Shown here in pieces: positions 32,952 to 41,031 of a DNA stretch of 56,193 nucleotides. The notes beneath the pieces are model-generated. The model saw only the letters and a list, made by a program, of their open reading frames with translations. It was not told the origin of the DNA and searched no databases. The stretch covers positions 1 to 56,193 of the forward strand of contig JACQVV010000299.1 in NCBI GenBank assembly GCA_016209595.1, given 5' to 3'. How positions within the stretch are numbered: the stretch's first letter is position 1; each line of letters opens with the position of its first letter. The translations under genes and the position numbers were made by a program. The stretch comes from Planctomycetota bacterium (GTDB taxonomy: Bacteria > Planctomycetota > JACQVV01).

Positions 32952-33698
32952 GTGCTCCGCCCCCGCCTGGTCACGGTCCTGACGATGAGCGACGGCGTTC
33001 TCTTCCGGACGAAGAGATTCCAACCCGACTACCGCTACACGCTCAACTTCGTGGACGCCTGGTCGGTGGACGAGATCGCCGTCCTGGACGTCACTCGACC
33101 GGGGAAGGGCTCGCGCGAGAACTTCCTGGAGGTCGTCCGCGGCTTCGCGCGGCGGTGCTTCGTTCCCCTCGCCGCGGGCGGCGGCGTCCGGACCCTGGAG
33201 GACGTCCAGATCCTCCTTCGATCGGGCGCCGACAAGGTCGTCGTGAATACGGCCGCCCTCGAGCGCCCGGAGTTCGTCACCGAGATCGCCACCGCGTACG
33301 GCTCCCAGTGCGCCGTGGTCTCGATCGACGCGGCCCGGCGCCCCGACGGCTCCTACGAGGCGTACGCCGGGTTCGGGTCGGCGCCGACCGGGCGGACGGT
33401 CGAAAGCTGGGCTCGCGAGGCCCAGGAGCGCGGCGCCGGCGAGATCCTCGTCACCTCGATCGAGCGCGACGGCTCGCTGGAGGGCTACGACCTTGACCTC
33501 TGCCGCCGGGTGGCGGACGCCGTACGGATCCCGGTCCTCGTCGCTGGAGGCGCCGGGAACTGGCAACATTTCGTGGACGGCTTCCAGAAGGGCGGCGCCT
33601 CGGCAGTCTGCACCGCGAACATCTTCCATTTCACGGAGCCCGCGATCGCGAGCGCGAAAAGACATCTTGCCAGCGCCGGGATCCCGGTGAGGATCTGA
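32952..33698 (+). CDS. hisF: HisF-like synthase/ammonia-channel subunit of the sugar-amidation set
   Basis: 248 residues from GTG, three bases after hisH. TIM-barrel marks of HisF: LAAGGGVRTLEDVQILLRSGADKVVVNTAA and LVTSIERDGSLEGYD, then VLVAGGAGNWQHF. The usual catalytic start D-V-x-x-G-R-V-V-K-G is altered to SDGVLFRTKRFQPDYRYT, typical of HisF paralogs in O-antigen loci (WbuZ-like). The barrel should carry ammonia from HisH to the PP-loop enzyme encoded next. Confidence 0.82.
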   Translation: MLRPRLVTVLTMSDGVLFRTKRFQPDYRYTLNFVDAWSVDEIAVLDVTRPGKGSRENFLEVVRGFARRCFVPLAAGGGVRTLEDVQILLRSGADKVVVNTAALERPEFVTEIATAYGSQCAVVSIDAARRPDGSYEAYAGFGSAPTGRTVESWAREAQERGAGEILVTSIERDGSLEGYDLDLCRRVADAVRIPVLVAGGAGNWQHFVDGFQKGGASAVCTANIFHFTEPAIASAKRHLASAGIPVRI

Positions 33699-33702
33699 GG
33701 CC

Positions 33703-34821
33703 ATGCGCGAAGTCCGCTACTGTCGGACCTGCCTGATGCCCGACACCCGCCCTCGGATCGAATTCACGGCGGACGGGGTCTGCAACGCCTGCGTCCACGC
33801 CCAGGGGAAGAAGACGATCGACTGGAAAGCCCGCCGCCGGGAGTTCGAGGAGCTCGTCCTTCCTTATCGCTCCAGGAGTGGCTCGTGGGACGCGGTCGTA
33901 CCATGGTCGGGTGGCAAGGACTCGAGCTCGATCGCCTGGCGGCTGAAGTTCGAGTACGGCATGAACCCGCTGCTCGTCACGTTTTCGCCGCTCCTGCCCA
34001 ACGACGTCGGGAACCACAACCGCGAGCAGATGCTGCGCGCGGGGTTCGACCACGTGTTCTTCCGGCCGAACCAGAAGGTCCACCGGTTCCTTTCCCACCG
34101 CTTCTTCCGAGAGCGGGGCAACCCCAAGGTCGCCTGGGATGCCGGCGTCAACGCGATCCCGATCCAGGTGGCGGTCGGGTACGGCATCCCCCTCGTCTTC
34201 TACGCCGAGCACGGCGAGACCGAGTACGGCGGCAAGGTGCTGCACGAGGAGTCATCGAAGATCCGGGACTTCACGGAGGTGCTCGAGCACCAGGTCGGAG
34301 ACGACCCGAGGAACTGGGTGGACGGAGAGAACGTCCGGCTCGCCGACCTCAACCCGTACCTGTACCCGGACGCCCCGGCGATCGCCGAGACGGGCGTGAA
34401 GGCGCTCTACTTCGCCTGGTTCTTCCGCTGGAGCATGTTCGAGAACCACCAGTACATCCGCGAGCGGATCGATTTCCGCCCGCATCCGAAGGGGCGCACG
34501 CAGGGAACCTTCACCGACTTCGACAGCCTGGACGACAAGTCCGACGACCTCTATTACTACATGCAGTACGTCAAGTTCGGGTTCGGCCGGGCGGTCCGGG
34601 ACGCGAGCCGGATGATCCAGAACGGCCATCTCACGCGCGAGGAGGGCCTCGAGCTCGCCCGGAAGTACGACGGAGAGTTCCCTTCCGAGCACCTCGATGC
34701 GATGCTGGAGTATCTTTCGATGACCCGCGAGGAGTGCCTGGAGATCGTCGATCTCCACAGGAATCCCGAGATCTGGAAGAAGGAAGGCGGCGAGTGGACG
34801 CTCCGCCACCCTCTCCGATGA
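33703..34821 (+). CDS. N-acetyl sugar amidotransferase (WbpG/PseA/WbuX family)
   Basis: 372 residues. Two cysteine pairs (7/10 and 27/30; CRTC, CNAC) probably bind zinc. The PP-loop SGGKDSS (69-75) binds ATP and activates the acetamido oxygen. The family turns an N-acetyl group of a nucleotide sugar or nonulosonate into acetamidino using ammonia, working with HisH/HisF paralogs as here. Start: TGAGG overlapping the hisF stop precedes the ATG. The next gene overlaps by four bases. A damaged partial copy lies at 37288-37539. Confidence 0.88.
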   Translation: MREVRYCRTCLMPDTRPRIEFTADGVCNACVHAQGKKTIDWKARRREFEELVLPYRSRSGSWDAVVPWSGGKDSSSIAWRLKFEYGMNPLLVTFSPLLPNDVGNHNREQMLRAGFDHVFFRPNQKVHRFLSHRFFRERGNPKVAWDAGVNAIPIQVAVGYGIPLVFYAEHGETEYGGKVLHEESSKIRDFTEVLEHQVGDDPRNWVDGENVRLADLNPYLYPDAPAIAETGVKALYFAWFFRWSMFENHQYIRERIDFRPHPKGRTQGTFTDFDSLDDKSDDLYYYMQYVKFGFGRAVRDASRMIQNGHLTREEGLELARKYDGEFPSEHLDAMLEYLSMTREECLEIVDLHRNPEIWKKEGGEWTLRHPLR

Positions 34822-35678
34822 GCCTCCACCCCTGCGACCTCTGCGGCGAGACCCGGACGATCGAGGTCCCGCACTGCCGGGAGTACACCGGCGGCCAGCC
34901 GATCGACATCTGCGCGCGGTGCGGCTTCGTCTACGTTCGAGAGCGGCGATCGGCCCGCGAGATCGCCGAGACCTGGTCGAAGGAACTCTACGGGTCGGGC
35001 TACACCGCGCGCTGGCCCGCGGTGAAGGCGCGCCACGCCTACGTGGCCGAGTTCGCCGACGCTTCGATCGGGCTCGCCGGAAAAGCGCTCTGCGACATCG
35101 GAGCTGGCGAGGGGCAGTTCCTCGCGCTCGTTCGCGCCACGCCCTACGAGGCGAGGGTCTTCGGGATCGAACCCTCCGAGGCAAACGGACGGCTCCTCGC
35201 GGGTCTGGCGATCGAACACTTCACCGGGACGATCGAGGAGTACGTCGCCACTCGCCAGGGCGGCGACCCGTGCTTCGACGTGGTCACGATTCTCTGGACG
35301 CTGGAGAACTGCCAGTCGCTCCGAGCGATGCTCGCCACCGCGCACGATATCCTCGCCGGCGGGCGTCATGTCGTCGTCGCGACGGGCAGCCGGATCCTCG
35401 TCCCCTACAAAAAGCCGCTCCACTACTATCTAGGAAAAAACCCCGCCGACACCCACGCCTTCCGGTTCAGCGCGAACACCTTGCGGGGGGCGCTCGCGGT
35501 CTCGGGCTTCGAGACGGTCGAGATGAACCGCTTCATCGACAGCGATTACCTCTGCGCGATCGGAAGATGGGCGGACCGATCGAAGGAGATCCCCTGGCCG
35601 GGGGACGACCCCGAGGGTGTCGCCGATTTCTTCGCCCGCTGGCACGAGGACACCAGGCGCTTTTACGTTCATACTTGA
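34818..35678 (+). CDS. methyltransferase with N-terminal zinc-binding cysteines
   Basis: 286 residues. The N-terminus has C-x2-C and C-x2-C pairs (HPCDLCGE and CARCGF), as in sugar C-methyltransferases and related enzymes. The SAM loop is LCDIGAGEGQFLALV, then FGIEPSE and a VVTILWTLENC stretch, with a C-terminal FSANTLRGALAVSGFETVEM. It probably methylates the nucleotide sugar made by this locus. Its 3' half (from about 35290) reappears in the pseudogene ending at 37920. Confidence 0.78.
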   Translation: MSLHPCDLCGETRTIEVPHCREYTGGQPIDICARCGFVYVRERRSAREIAETWSKELYGSGYTARWPAVKARHAYVAEFADASIGLAGKALCDIGAGEGQFLALVRATPYEARVFGIEPSEANGRLLAGLAIEHFTGTIEEYVATRQGGDPCFDVVTILWTLENCQSLRAMLATAHDILAGGRHVVVATGSRILVPYKKPLHYYLGKNPADTHAFRFSANTLRGALAVSGFETVEMNRFIDSDYLCAIGRWADRSKEIPWPGDDPEGVADFFARWHEDTRRFYVHT

Positions 35679-35998
35679 GAAACGGTTCGAGCGTCCGGCA
35701 AGGTCCATTGTGACCTCGAAGCGCTTGCTCTCTTGATGGCTGAGACGCCGAATGCTGGCGAAGGTCGAGACACACGTCTCGGTCCATTCGTTGAAGCCGA
35801 GGATGCGCATGACGACTCGGCCGCCGGTCCCCACAATCTGCACGGGGTTCTTCCTGGAGCACAACCACTTGTTCCGTGTGGCCTTCATCTTCACGCCCCC
35901 GAGGCGTGGCGGCGTCGACGCGCGGGCAATCCAACGGCTCTCCAGGCTGTCGAACGACTCCGCGATCCGCACAATTCCTTCGACAAGGGGGTGACAAG
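35679..35998. other. 320-base spacer with no recognisable gene
   Basis: Base use here is less GC-rich than in the flanking genes. Short frames on both strands (for example 35752-35994 forward and up to 35972 reverse) look like no family I know. It lies at the upstream edge of the duplicated and IstB-containing stretch and may be the worn remains of a mobile element. Confidence 0.4.
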
Positions 35999-36853
35999 AT
36001 GCGACGAATCGACCTCGATGAACTCCCTCGCTGGTCGGCCTGGCCGGGCCGGATCATTGGGACAACTCCGTGGACTTGCCCGCGACGGACGATCGAGAAG
36101 ATCGATGAAGAGTATGACAAGGACAAGTATGCGAAGGCTCTAGAGTGGTACGACCGTGCGGGCGGTGATCCCGAGGCGATCATGACGTTCGAGTGGTCGG
36201 TGGTCGGCGGCGGTGAGCACCCCATCTGCGTGTCGCGCGGAGACCATCTGTACGCAACCACAATCGGGGCTGCACGCGCAGCGTACCAGGATCTGCTCCA
36301 TGACGTGCTTCGCCCCGCCATCGACGAGGGGACGACGGTGGTCGAGCTGGGCTGTGGGTATGGATACAACTTGTGGCGCCTATCGGGCCGCATGAAGGCA
36401 CGACGCTTCATTGGCGGCGACTACTCGGCCAACGCCATCAAACTGGCGGCGCGCCTCTACGAACGAAACTCGCTTGTGTCCGTGCGACCGTTCAATTTCT
36501 ACGACGCTCTCTATCAGCTGCTCGAACAGCTCGAGGGGCCGTGCGTCGTGTTCACGTCCCACGCGCTCGAGCAGCTCCCGACGGCAGCGCACGTCATCGA
36601 AGTACTGGCAAGCCACATCGACAAGCGCTCCAACGTATTCCACTTCGAGCCGGTCATCGAGCTGCAAGGCCAGGATCTGCTCTCGCTGATGCGACGCCGG
36701 TACATCCAAATCAACGACTACAATGTGGACCTCATGTCCGTTCTCCAGCGCCACCGAGAACTCATCGAGATCGTCGATACCCGGCCGAACCTATTGGGGC
36801 TAAATCCCCTCTGCGCGACGAGCGTTGTTCACTGGAAAATGCGTCGCGAGTGA
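35999..36853 (+). CDS. class I SAM-dependent methyltransferase, atypical composition
   Basis: 284 residues from ATG 35999, preceded by AAGGGGGTGA. The SAM loop VVELGCGYGYNL and FIGGDYSANAI are clear; a TSHALEQLPT segment corresponds to the family's motif IV region. Codon use is noticeably less G/C-biased at third positions than that of neighbours. It sits between the intact amidotransferase/methyltransferase pair and their damaged copy, so it probably arrived by transfer with the insertion event. Likely a glycan-modifying enzyme. Confidence 0.7.
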   Translation: MRRIDLDELPRWSAWPGRIIGTTPWTCPRRTIEKIDEEYDKDKYAKALEWYDRAGGDPEAIMTFEWSVVGGGEHPICVSRGDHLYATTIGAARAAYQDLLHDVLRPAIDEGTTVVELGCGYGYNLWRLSGRMKARRFIGGDYSANAIKLAARLYERNSLVSVRPFNFYDALYQLLEQLEGPCVVFTSHALEQLPTAAHVIEVLASHIDKRSNVFHFEPVIELQGQDLLSLMRRRYIQINDYNVDLMSVLQRHRELIEIVDTRPNLLGLNPLCATSVVHWKMRRE

Positions 36854-36957
36854 ACGGGGCACGGGATCGAGACGATCCGATGCTCCTGAGGCCGAACCGA
36901 GGACGGGCATCGACACGAACTGTCCAGCCTCCGTCGCACCCAAGTGGCCTCCGCGCC

Positions 36958-37209
36958 GGCGTGCTCGTCTTGGATGAGCTCGGCTACTAGACCTACCCGA
37001 ACGACGCCCCAAACGTCCCGTTCCAGGTCGTGAACTAGCGCTACCTGAAGAACAAGGCGATGGTCTTCACGACGAACAAGCCCCCGGCGTCATGGGCCAG
37101 GGTTCTCCACGACGCGGATCTGGCGGAGGGGATCATTCATCGCGTCCTCGTCCGAGGCCGCTTCGTCGAGCTGCGAGGGAGGTCGTACCGGGCTCGTCAG
37201 TTACCCAAG
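36958..37209 (+). pseudogene. istB: IstB-like (IS21 helper ATPase) C-terminal remnant
   Basis: One frame reads VLVLDELGY (Walker B), stop, VPFQVVN, stop, RYLKNKAMVFTTNKPPASWARVLHD, then RGRSYRARQL. This is the C-terminal third of IstB proteins (LxxDELGY, FFQVVSRRY, TSNxxxxxWxxxF, SYRxR). TAG stops at 36988-36990 and 37036-37038 break it, and the N-terminal two thirds and the istA partner are missing. It is the only transposon-like sequence recognised in the window. Confidence 0.75.
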
Positions 37210-37287
37210 ACCACAGAGCCTGGGCGGGCACTCGAACCCGCCAAGGTTTCCGGAATCGAGCGGCCAGAATTTCCGGAACCCACACGG

Positions 37288-37920
37288 CGGGGGGAGCTCC
37301 TGGAGACGATCGAACCCTACCGCTCCCCGACCGGCGCCCGGGACTCTATCGTCCCCTGGAGCGGGGGAAAGGACTCGAGCTCGATTGCATGGCCACTGAA
37401 GTTCGAGTACGGTATGAATCCGTTGCTCGTCACGTTTTACCCGCTGCTACCCAACGACGTCGGGAACCACAACCGCGAGCAGATGCTCCGCGCGGGGTTC
37501 GACCACGTTTTCTTCCGGCCCAACCAGAGAATCCACCGGACGCTCGAGAACTGCCAGTCGCTCAGCGCGATGCTCGGACCGGCCCACGCGATCGTCGCCG
37601 AGCCCAGGCACGTCGTCGTCGCAATAGGGAGCCGGATCCTTGTCCCGTTCAAGAAACCGCTCCACTACTATCTGTCGACCAACTCCGCCGACACCCACGC
37701 CTTCCGGTTCAGCGCGAACGCCTTGCGGGGGGTGCTCGCCGTGACCGGGTTCGAGACGGTCGAGATGAACCGCTTCATCGACAGCGAATACCTCTGCGCG
37801 ATCGGGAGGAGGAGCGACCGATCGAAGGAGGTCCCCTGGCAGGGGGACGACCCGACCGCCGTCGCCGAGTTATTCACCCGTCGGCACGAGGGCACGCGGC
37901 GCTTCTGCGCTTCTAGCTGA
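37288..37920 (+). pseudogene. deletion-fused partial copy of the amidotransferase and methyltransferase genes
   Basis: In frame with the IstB remnant, residues RRGELLETIEPYRS to NQRIHR correspond to positions about 45-130 of the amidotransferase at 33703 (PP-loop SGGKDSS kept). At about 37539 the sequence jumps to TLENCQSLSAML and continues to the end as the C-terminal half of the methyltransferase at 34818. The corresponding 1.2 kb (34090-35290) is missing, with GG shared at the joint. Long DNA stretches are identical to the originals. The product lacks the zinc site, the SAM loop and most of the amidotransferase, so it is presumably non-functional though open from 37060. Confidence 0.85.
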
Positions 37921-37929
37921 GAACGATCC

Positions 37930-39210
37930 ATGGAAGAGCTGGCCCTCCTCGGCGGCAAACCGGTCCTCCCGGAATCGCTCCCACCCTACCGCTCGGTCGG
38001 GCGCGCCGAGCGCGAGGCGGCCCTCCGGGTCCTGGACTCGGGCTGTCTCTCCGGCTTCTACGGGAGCTGGTGCGAGGAGTTCCACGGCGGCCCACGGGTC
38101 CGGGAGCTCGAGGCGGCCTGGCGCGCACGCTTCGGAGTCCGCTACGCGCTTTCCGTCAACTCGGCGACCTCGGGGCTCATCGCCGCGATGGGCGCGATCG
38201 GCGTCGAGCCGGGAGACGAGGTGATCGTCCCCCCCTGGACCATGTCCGCCACCGTCGTCGCCCCGCTCTTCTATGGCGGGATCCCCGTCTTCGCCGACAT
38301 CGAGTCCGACACGTTCTGTCTCGACGTCGAGAAGGTCCGCACCGCGATCGGCCCCCGCACGCGGGCCATTCTCGCCGTCGACCTCTTCGGCCATCCCGCC
38401 CGACTCGCCGAGCTCCGGAAGCTGGCCGACGAGCGCGGGATCTACCTCGTGGAGGACGCGGCTCAGGCCCCGCTCGCCGAGGAGGACGGCCGCCTTGCCG
38501 GCACGATCGGGCACGTCGGGGTCTACAGCCTCAACCACCACAAGCACATCCACTGCGGAGAGGGCGGGATTCTCGTCACGGACGACGACCGCCTGGCCGA
38601 GCGGCTCGCCTTGCTCCGGAACCATGCCGAGAGCGTCGTCGGCCCGAAGGGGACCGAGGACATCACGAACCTCGTCGGCTTCAACTTCCGGCTCACCGAG
38701 CTCTCGGCCGCGGTGGCGACGGTGCAGCTCGCCCGGATCGACGAGCACGTCGGGCGGCGCGTCAAGGTCGCGGAGACCATGCGCGCCGCTCTGGTGGACC
38801 TGGAAGGGCTTCGCCCGCCGGTCGTCCGCGAGGGCTGCCGCCACGTCTACTACGTCTGGGCCCTCTCGATCGACGCCCGGGAGCTCGGCGTCAGCCGCGA
38901 CGCGTTCTGCCGTGCCCTCGCGGCTGAAGGGTTCCCTCACAACGCCGGCTACGTGAACCCTCTCTACCGCCTCCCCCTCTTCCAGCGCCGCACGGCCTTC
39001 GGCAAGAAGGGCCATCCCTTCCATCTCTCCAATGTCGAATACGGGCGCACGGACTGCCCGGTCGTCGAGCGGCTCCAGGCGGAATCGCTCGTCATGTTCG
39101 AGCCCTGCGCCTACGAGCTCACCCGGGAACGGGTCGGGCGGCTCGTCCGCGCCGTGCACAAGGTCCACGCCCTTCGCGACCGGATCCCGAAGGGGGAGCG
39201 ACCAAAGTGA
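37930..39210 (+). CDS. DegT/DnrJ/EryC1/StrS-family PLP aminotransferase
   Basis: 426 residues, full length. Fold type I marks: SVNSATSGLIAAM, VIVPPWTMSATV, LVEDAAQAPLAEEDG (PLP-binding Asp) and the PLP lysine Lys205 in SLNHHKHIHCGEGG. These enzymes aminate keto-sugars attached to nucleotides or act as 3-amino-5-hydroxybenzoate-type synthases. In this locus it would introduce the amino group later acetylated, formylated or amidinated. Overlaps the oxidoreductase pseudogene start by four bases, a usual pairing of sugar dehydrogenase and aminotransferase. Confidence 0.88.
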   Translation: MEELALLGGKPVLPESLPPYRSVGRAEREAALRVLDSGCLSGFYGSWCEEFHGGPRVRELEAAWRARFGVRYALSVNSATSGLIAAMGAIGVEPGDEVIVPPWTMSATVVAPLFYGGIPVFADIESDTFCLDVEKVRTAIGPRTRAILAVDLFGHPARLAELRKLADERGIYLVEDAAQAPLAEEDGRLAGTIGHVGVYSLNHHKHIHCGEGGILVTDDDRLAERLALLRNHAESVVGPKGTEDITNLVGFNFRLTELSAAVATVQLARIDEHVGRRVKVAETMRAALVDLEGLRPPVVREGCRHVYYVWALSIDARELGVSRDAFCRALAAEGFPHNAGYVNPLYRLPLFQRRTAFGKKGHPFHLSNVEYGRTDCPVVERLQAESLVMFEPCAYELTRERVGRLVRAVHKVHALRDRIPKGERPK

Positions 39211-40233
39211 GCGCCGCCCGCTACCGGACGGCCCTCGCCGGCTTCGGTCAGAGTGCCCACGGACTCGCCGCCGGCCGGAGGATGGCCGCGTACTTTCCCT
39301 GCGCGACACACGCCCAGGCGCTCTCGGAACACCCAGCGTTCGAGTGGGCGGGAGTGCTGGAGCGCTCGCCCGAGACGCGGGCGAGAGCACGAGAGATCCT
39401 CCCGGCAGGAGTCGCCACGGACAGGCTCGAGGAGCTCCGCGACCGGTGCGCCCCCGAGGTCGCCGTCCTGGCCATCCCGCCGAGCGGGAGGTTCGAGGTC
39501 ATCGAGAGCCTCCCGTCGCTCTCCGCCGTCCTCGTCGAGAAGCCCCTGGGCTGGGACCTCAGCCAAGCCCGCGCGTTCCTCTACCTGGCCCGCGAGAGGG
39601 GGATCCTCGTCCTGGTGAACTACTGGCGCCGGACGGACGAATCGACCCGGGCCCTCGCGCCGGGAGGCATGGAAGAGCGGATCGGGCCTGTCCAGTCCGT
39701 CTGGGGCGTGTACGGAAACGGGCTGCCGGCAACGGGACGCACCTCATCGACCTCGTGCGGATGCTCGCGGGGCAAGTCGAGTCCGTTCAAGCAATCGTCG
39801 GGACTCCCCCGTTCAAGGAGGGTCCACTCGAGGGCGACTCGATCTTCGCCTTCACGATGTCGCTCGCCGGAGGCCGCGCGGCGTCGATCCACCCGCTCCG
39901 GTTCGAGCGCTACAGGGAAGTTGCGTCGTGATCTGGGGCGAACACGAGCGGTACGACCTCCTACAGGAAAGCCTCGTCCACCTCCGATATCCGGTGCGAC
40001 CGAATCGAGGGCTCCACGGAGAGCGAGAGGTCGCCTGCGACGCGTCTCCCGGGGCGGTCGGATTCGCCCTGATGAAGATGTACGACAACCTCGCCGGCGC
40101 GCTCGCCGGAAGAGAAGGCCTCTGGAGCCCGGGCGAGAACGCGGTCGTCACCGAAGCGATCACCCAGGCCGCTCGCGAGTCCGCGAGCCGTGGCGGCCAT
40201 CCCGTGAGGCCCGGCGAGGTCATCGCGCGTTGA
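39207..40233 (+). pseudogene. Gfo/Idh/MocA-type oxidoreductase with two frameshifts
   Basis: The N-terminal Rossmann part (RTALAGFGQSAHG ... VLVEKPLGWDL, the E-K-P motif) reads in one frame to about 39725. It continues as GNGTHLIDLVRMLAGQ in a second frame to 39931, then as WGEHERYDLLQE to the stop at 40233 in a third. Each shift is what one missing base would cause. All parts are conserved, so decay is recent or these are assembly errors. If intact it would oxidise or reduce a nucleotide sugar for the aminotransferase encoded just upstream. Confidence 0.8.
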
Positions 40234-40242
40234 GTCTCTCGC

Positions 40243-40272
40243 TTGTCTCGCGGAGGGCGACAACCGTAGAAT
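40243..40272 (+). promoter_or_regulatory. candidate promoter
   Basis: TTGTCT (40243-40248), 18 bases, TAGAAT (40267-40272). It would drive the damaged frame at 40319 and possibly the ABC transporter gene behind it. Confidence 0.35.
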
Positions 40273-40318
40273 CGCCGCTGCTCGATTCGCGTCCGTTTCT
40301 CTTCTTCGCGGGGACGCG

Positions 40319-40981
40319 GTGTTGCGAACCGCGGCCGCAAAGAGACGCACGGTGAACCGGAACAGGCTCGTCTTCACGGGGCTCCTCGTTGGGGAAGGTA
40401 AGGGCCCATCCAAGAACCCTCCCGGCGCCGGTGCTCCGCCGGGCTCGGTCCGGGCTTATGGATGGGCTCTAAGGGGCTCTACTCGCTTTGCCCGGAGCTG
40501 GACGTGGCTTCCCAGGGCGAATCGCGTCGCGTGGCTCGGAGCATGTTGCGAAAGTCGGTGGCCGGCTACCTCGAGGCCTGCTTCGAGTCGAATCTGCCCT
40601 ATCGCCGGCCAAGGCCGGAGGAAGAGGATTCCGCGCCGGACGGATCCGCAAGGCGTCGCAGGCACCTCCCGCCTGCGGGTGGACCTCGTCGTCAGCATGA
40701 CGAGCATGATCCTCGAGGAGGCCGCGCTCCGTGGCCGACCCACGCTTTCGATCCTGCCGCGCTCCGTCGAGAGCGACTTGCTTCCGTCCGTCGCCCTGGG
40801 AGTGACTCCGTGCGTCACCCGGCGCGAAGAGATCGATTCCTACTTCTCTTCTCGCGCATGGGAGGCGGCCCCCGCGGATGCGGACCGCGCCTTCCCGGCG
40901 AAGAGCGCCGAACGAACCGTGTCCGTCCTGGTGGCGATTCTTCGCGGGAGTCCGACACGGGGGCCGTTCGAGGCGGGTTGA
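40319..40981 (+). pseudogene. remnant of an unidentified polysaccharide-locus protein
   Basis: The last 100 or so codons (from about 40676) look real: DLVVSMTSMILEEAALRGRP, then TLSILPRS and GVTPCVTRREEI, the pattern of the C-terminal donor-binding part of GT-B-like or epimerase-like surface-carbohydrate proteins. The earlier part is low-complexity and switches frames (a SMLRKSVAGYLEACFES stretch appears in another frame). It is probably a truncated or rearranged gene. No stronger identification is possible. Confidence 0.35.
40401..40470. repeat. 70-base nested inverted repeat
   Basis: Outer arms AGGGCCCATCC (40401-40411) and GGATGGGCTCT (40460-40470) pair with one G-U. Next to them AAG pairs with CTT, and inside CCCGGCG pairs with CGCCGGG around a short loop. 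It lies in the damaged stretch before the ABC transporter. It has no U-tract and no second copy in the window. Confidence 0.5.
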
Positions 40982-41031
40982 TCCCGTACACCCGCGCCGC
41001 TACCCTACGTCCTACGCCGCCACTCGAACCC

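Noticed and set aside
36988..37038. TAG codons in the IstB frame considered as recoding
   Set aside because: Only the C-terminal third of IstB is present and nearby genes end in TAG normally, so decay is the simpler explanation.
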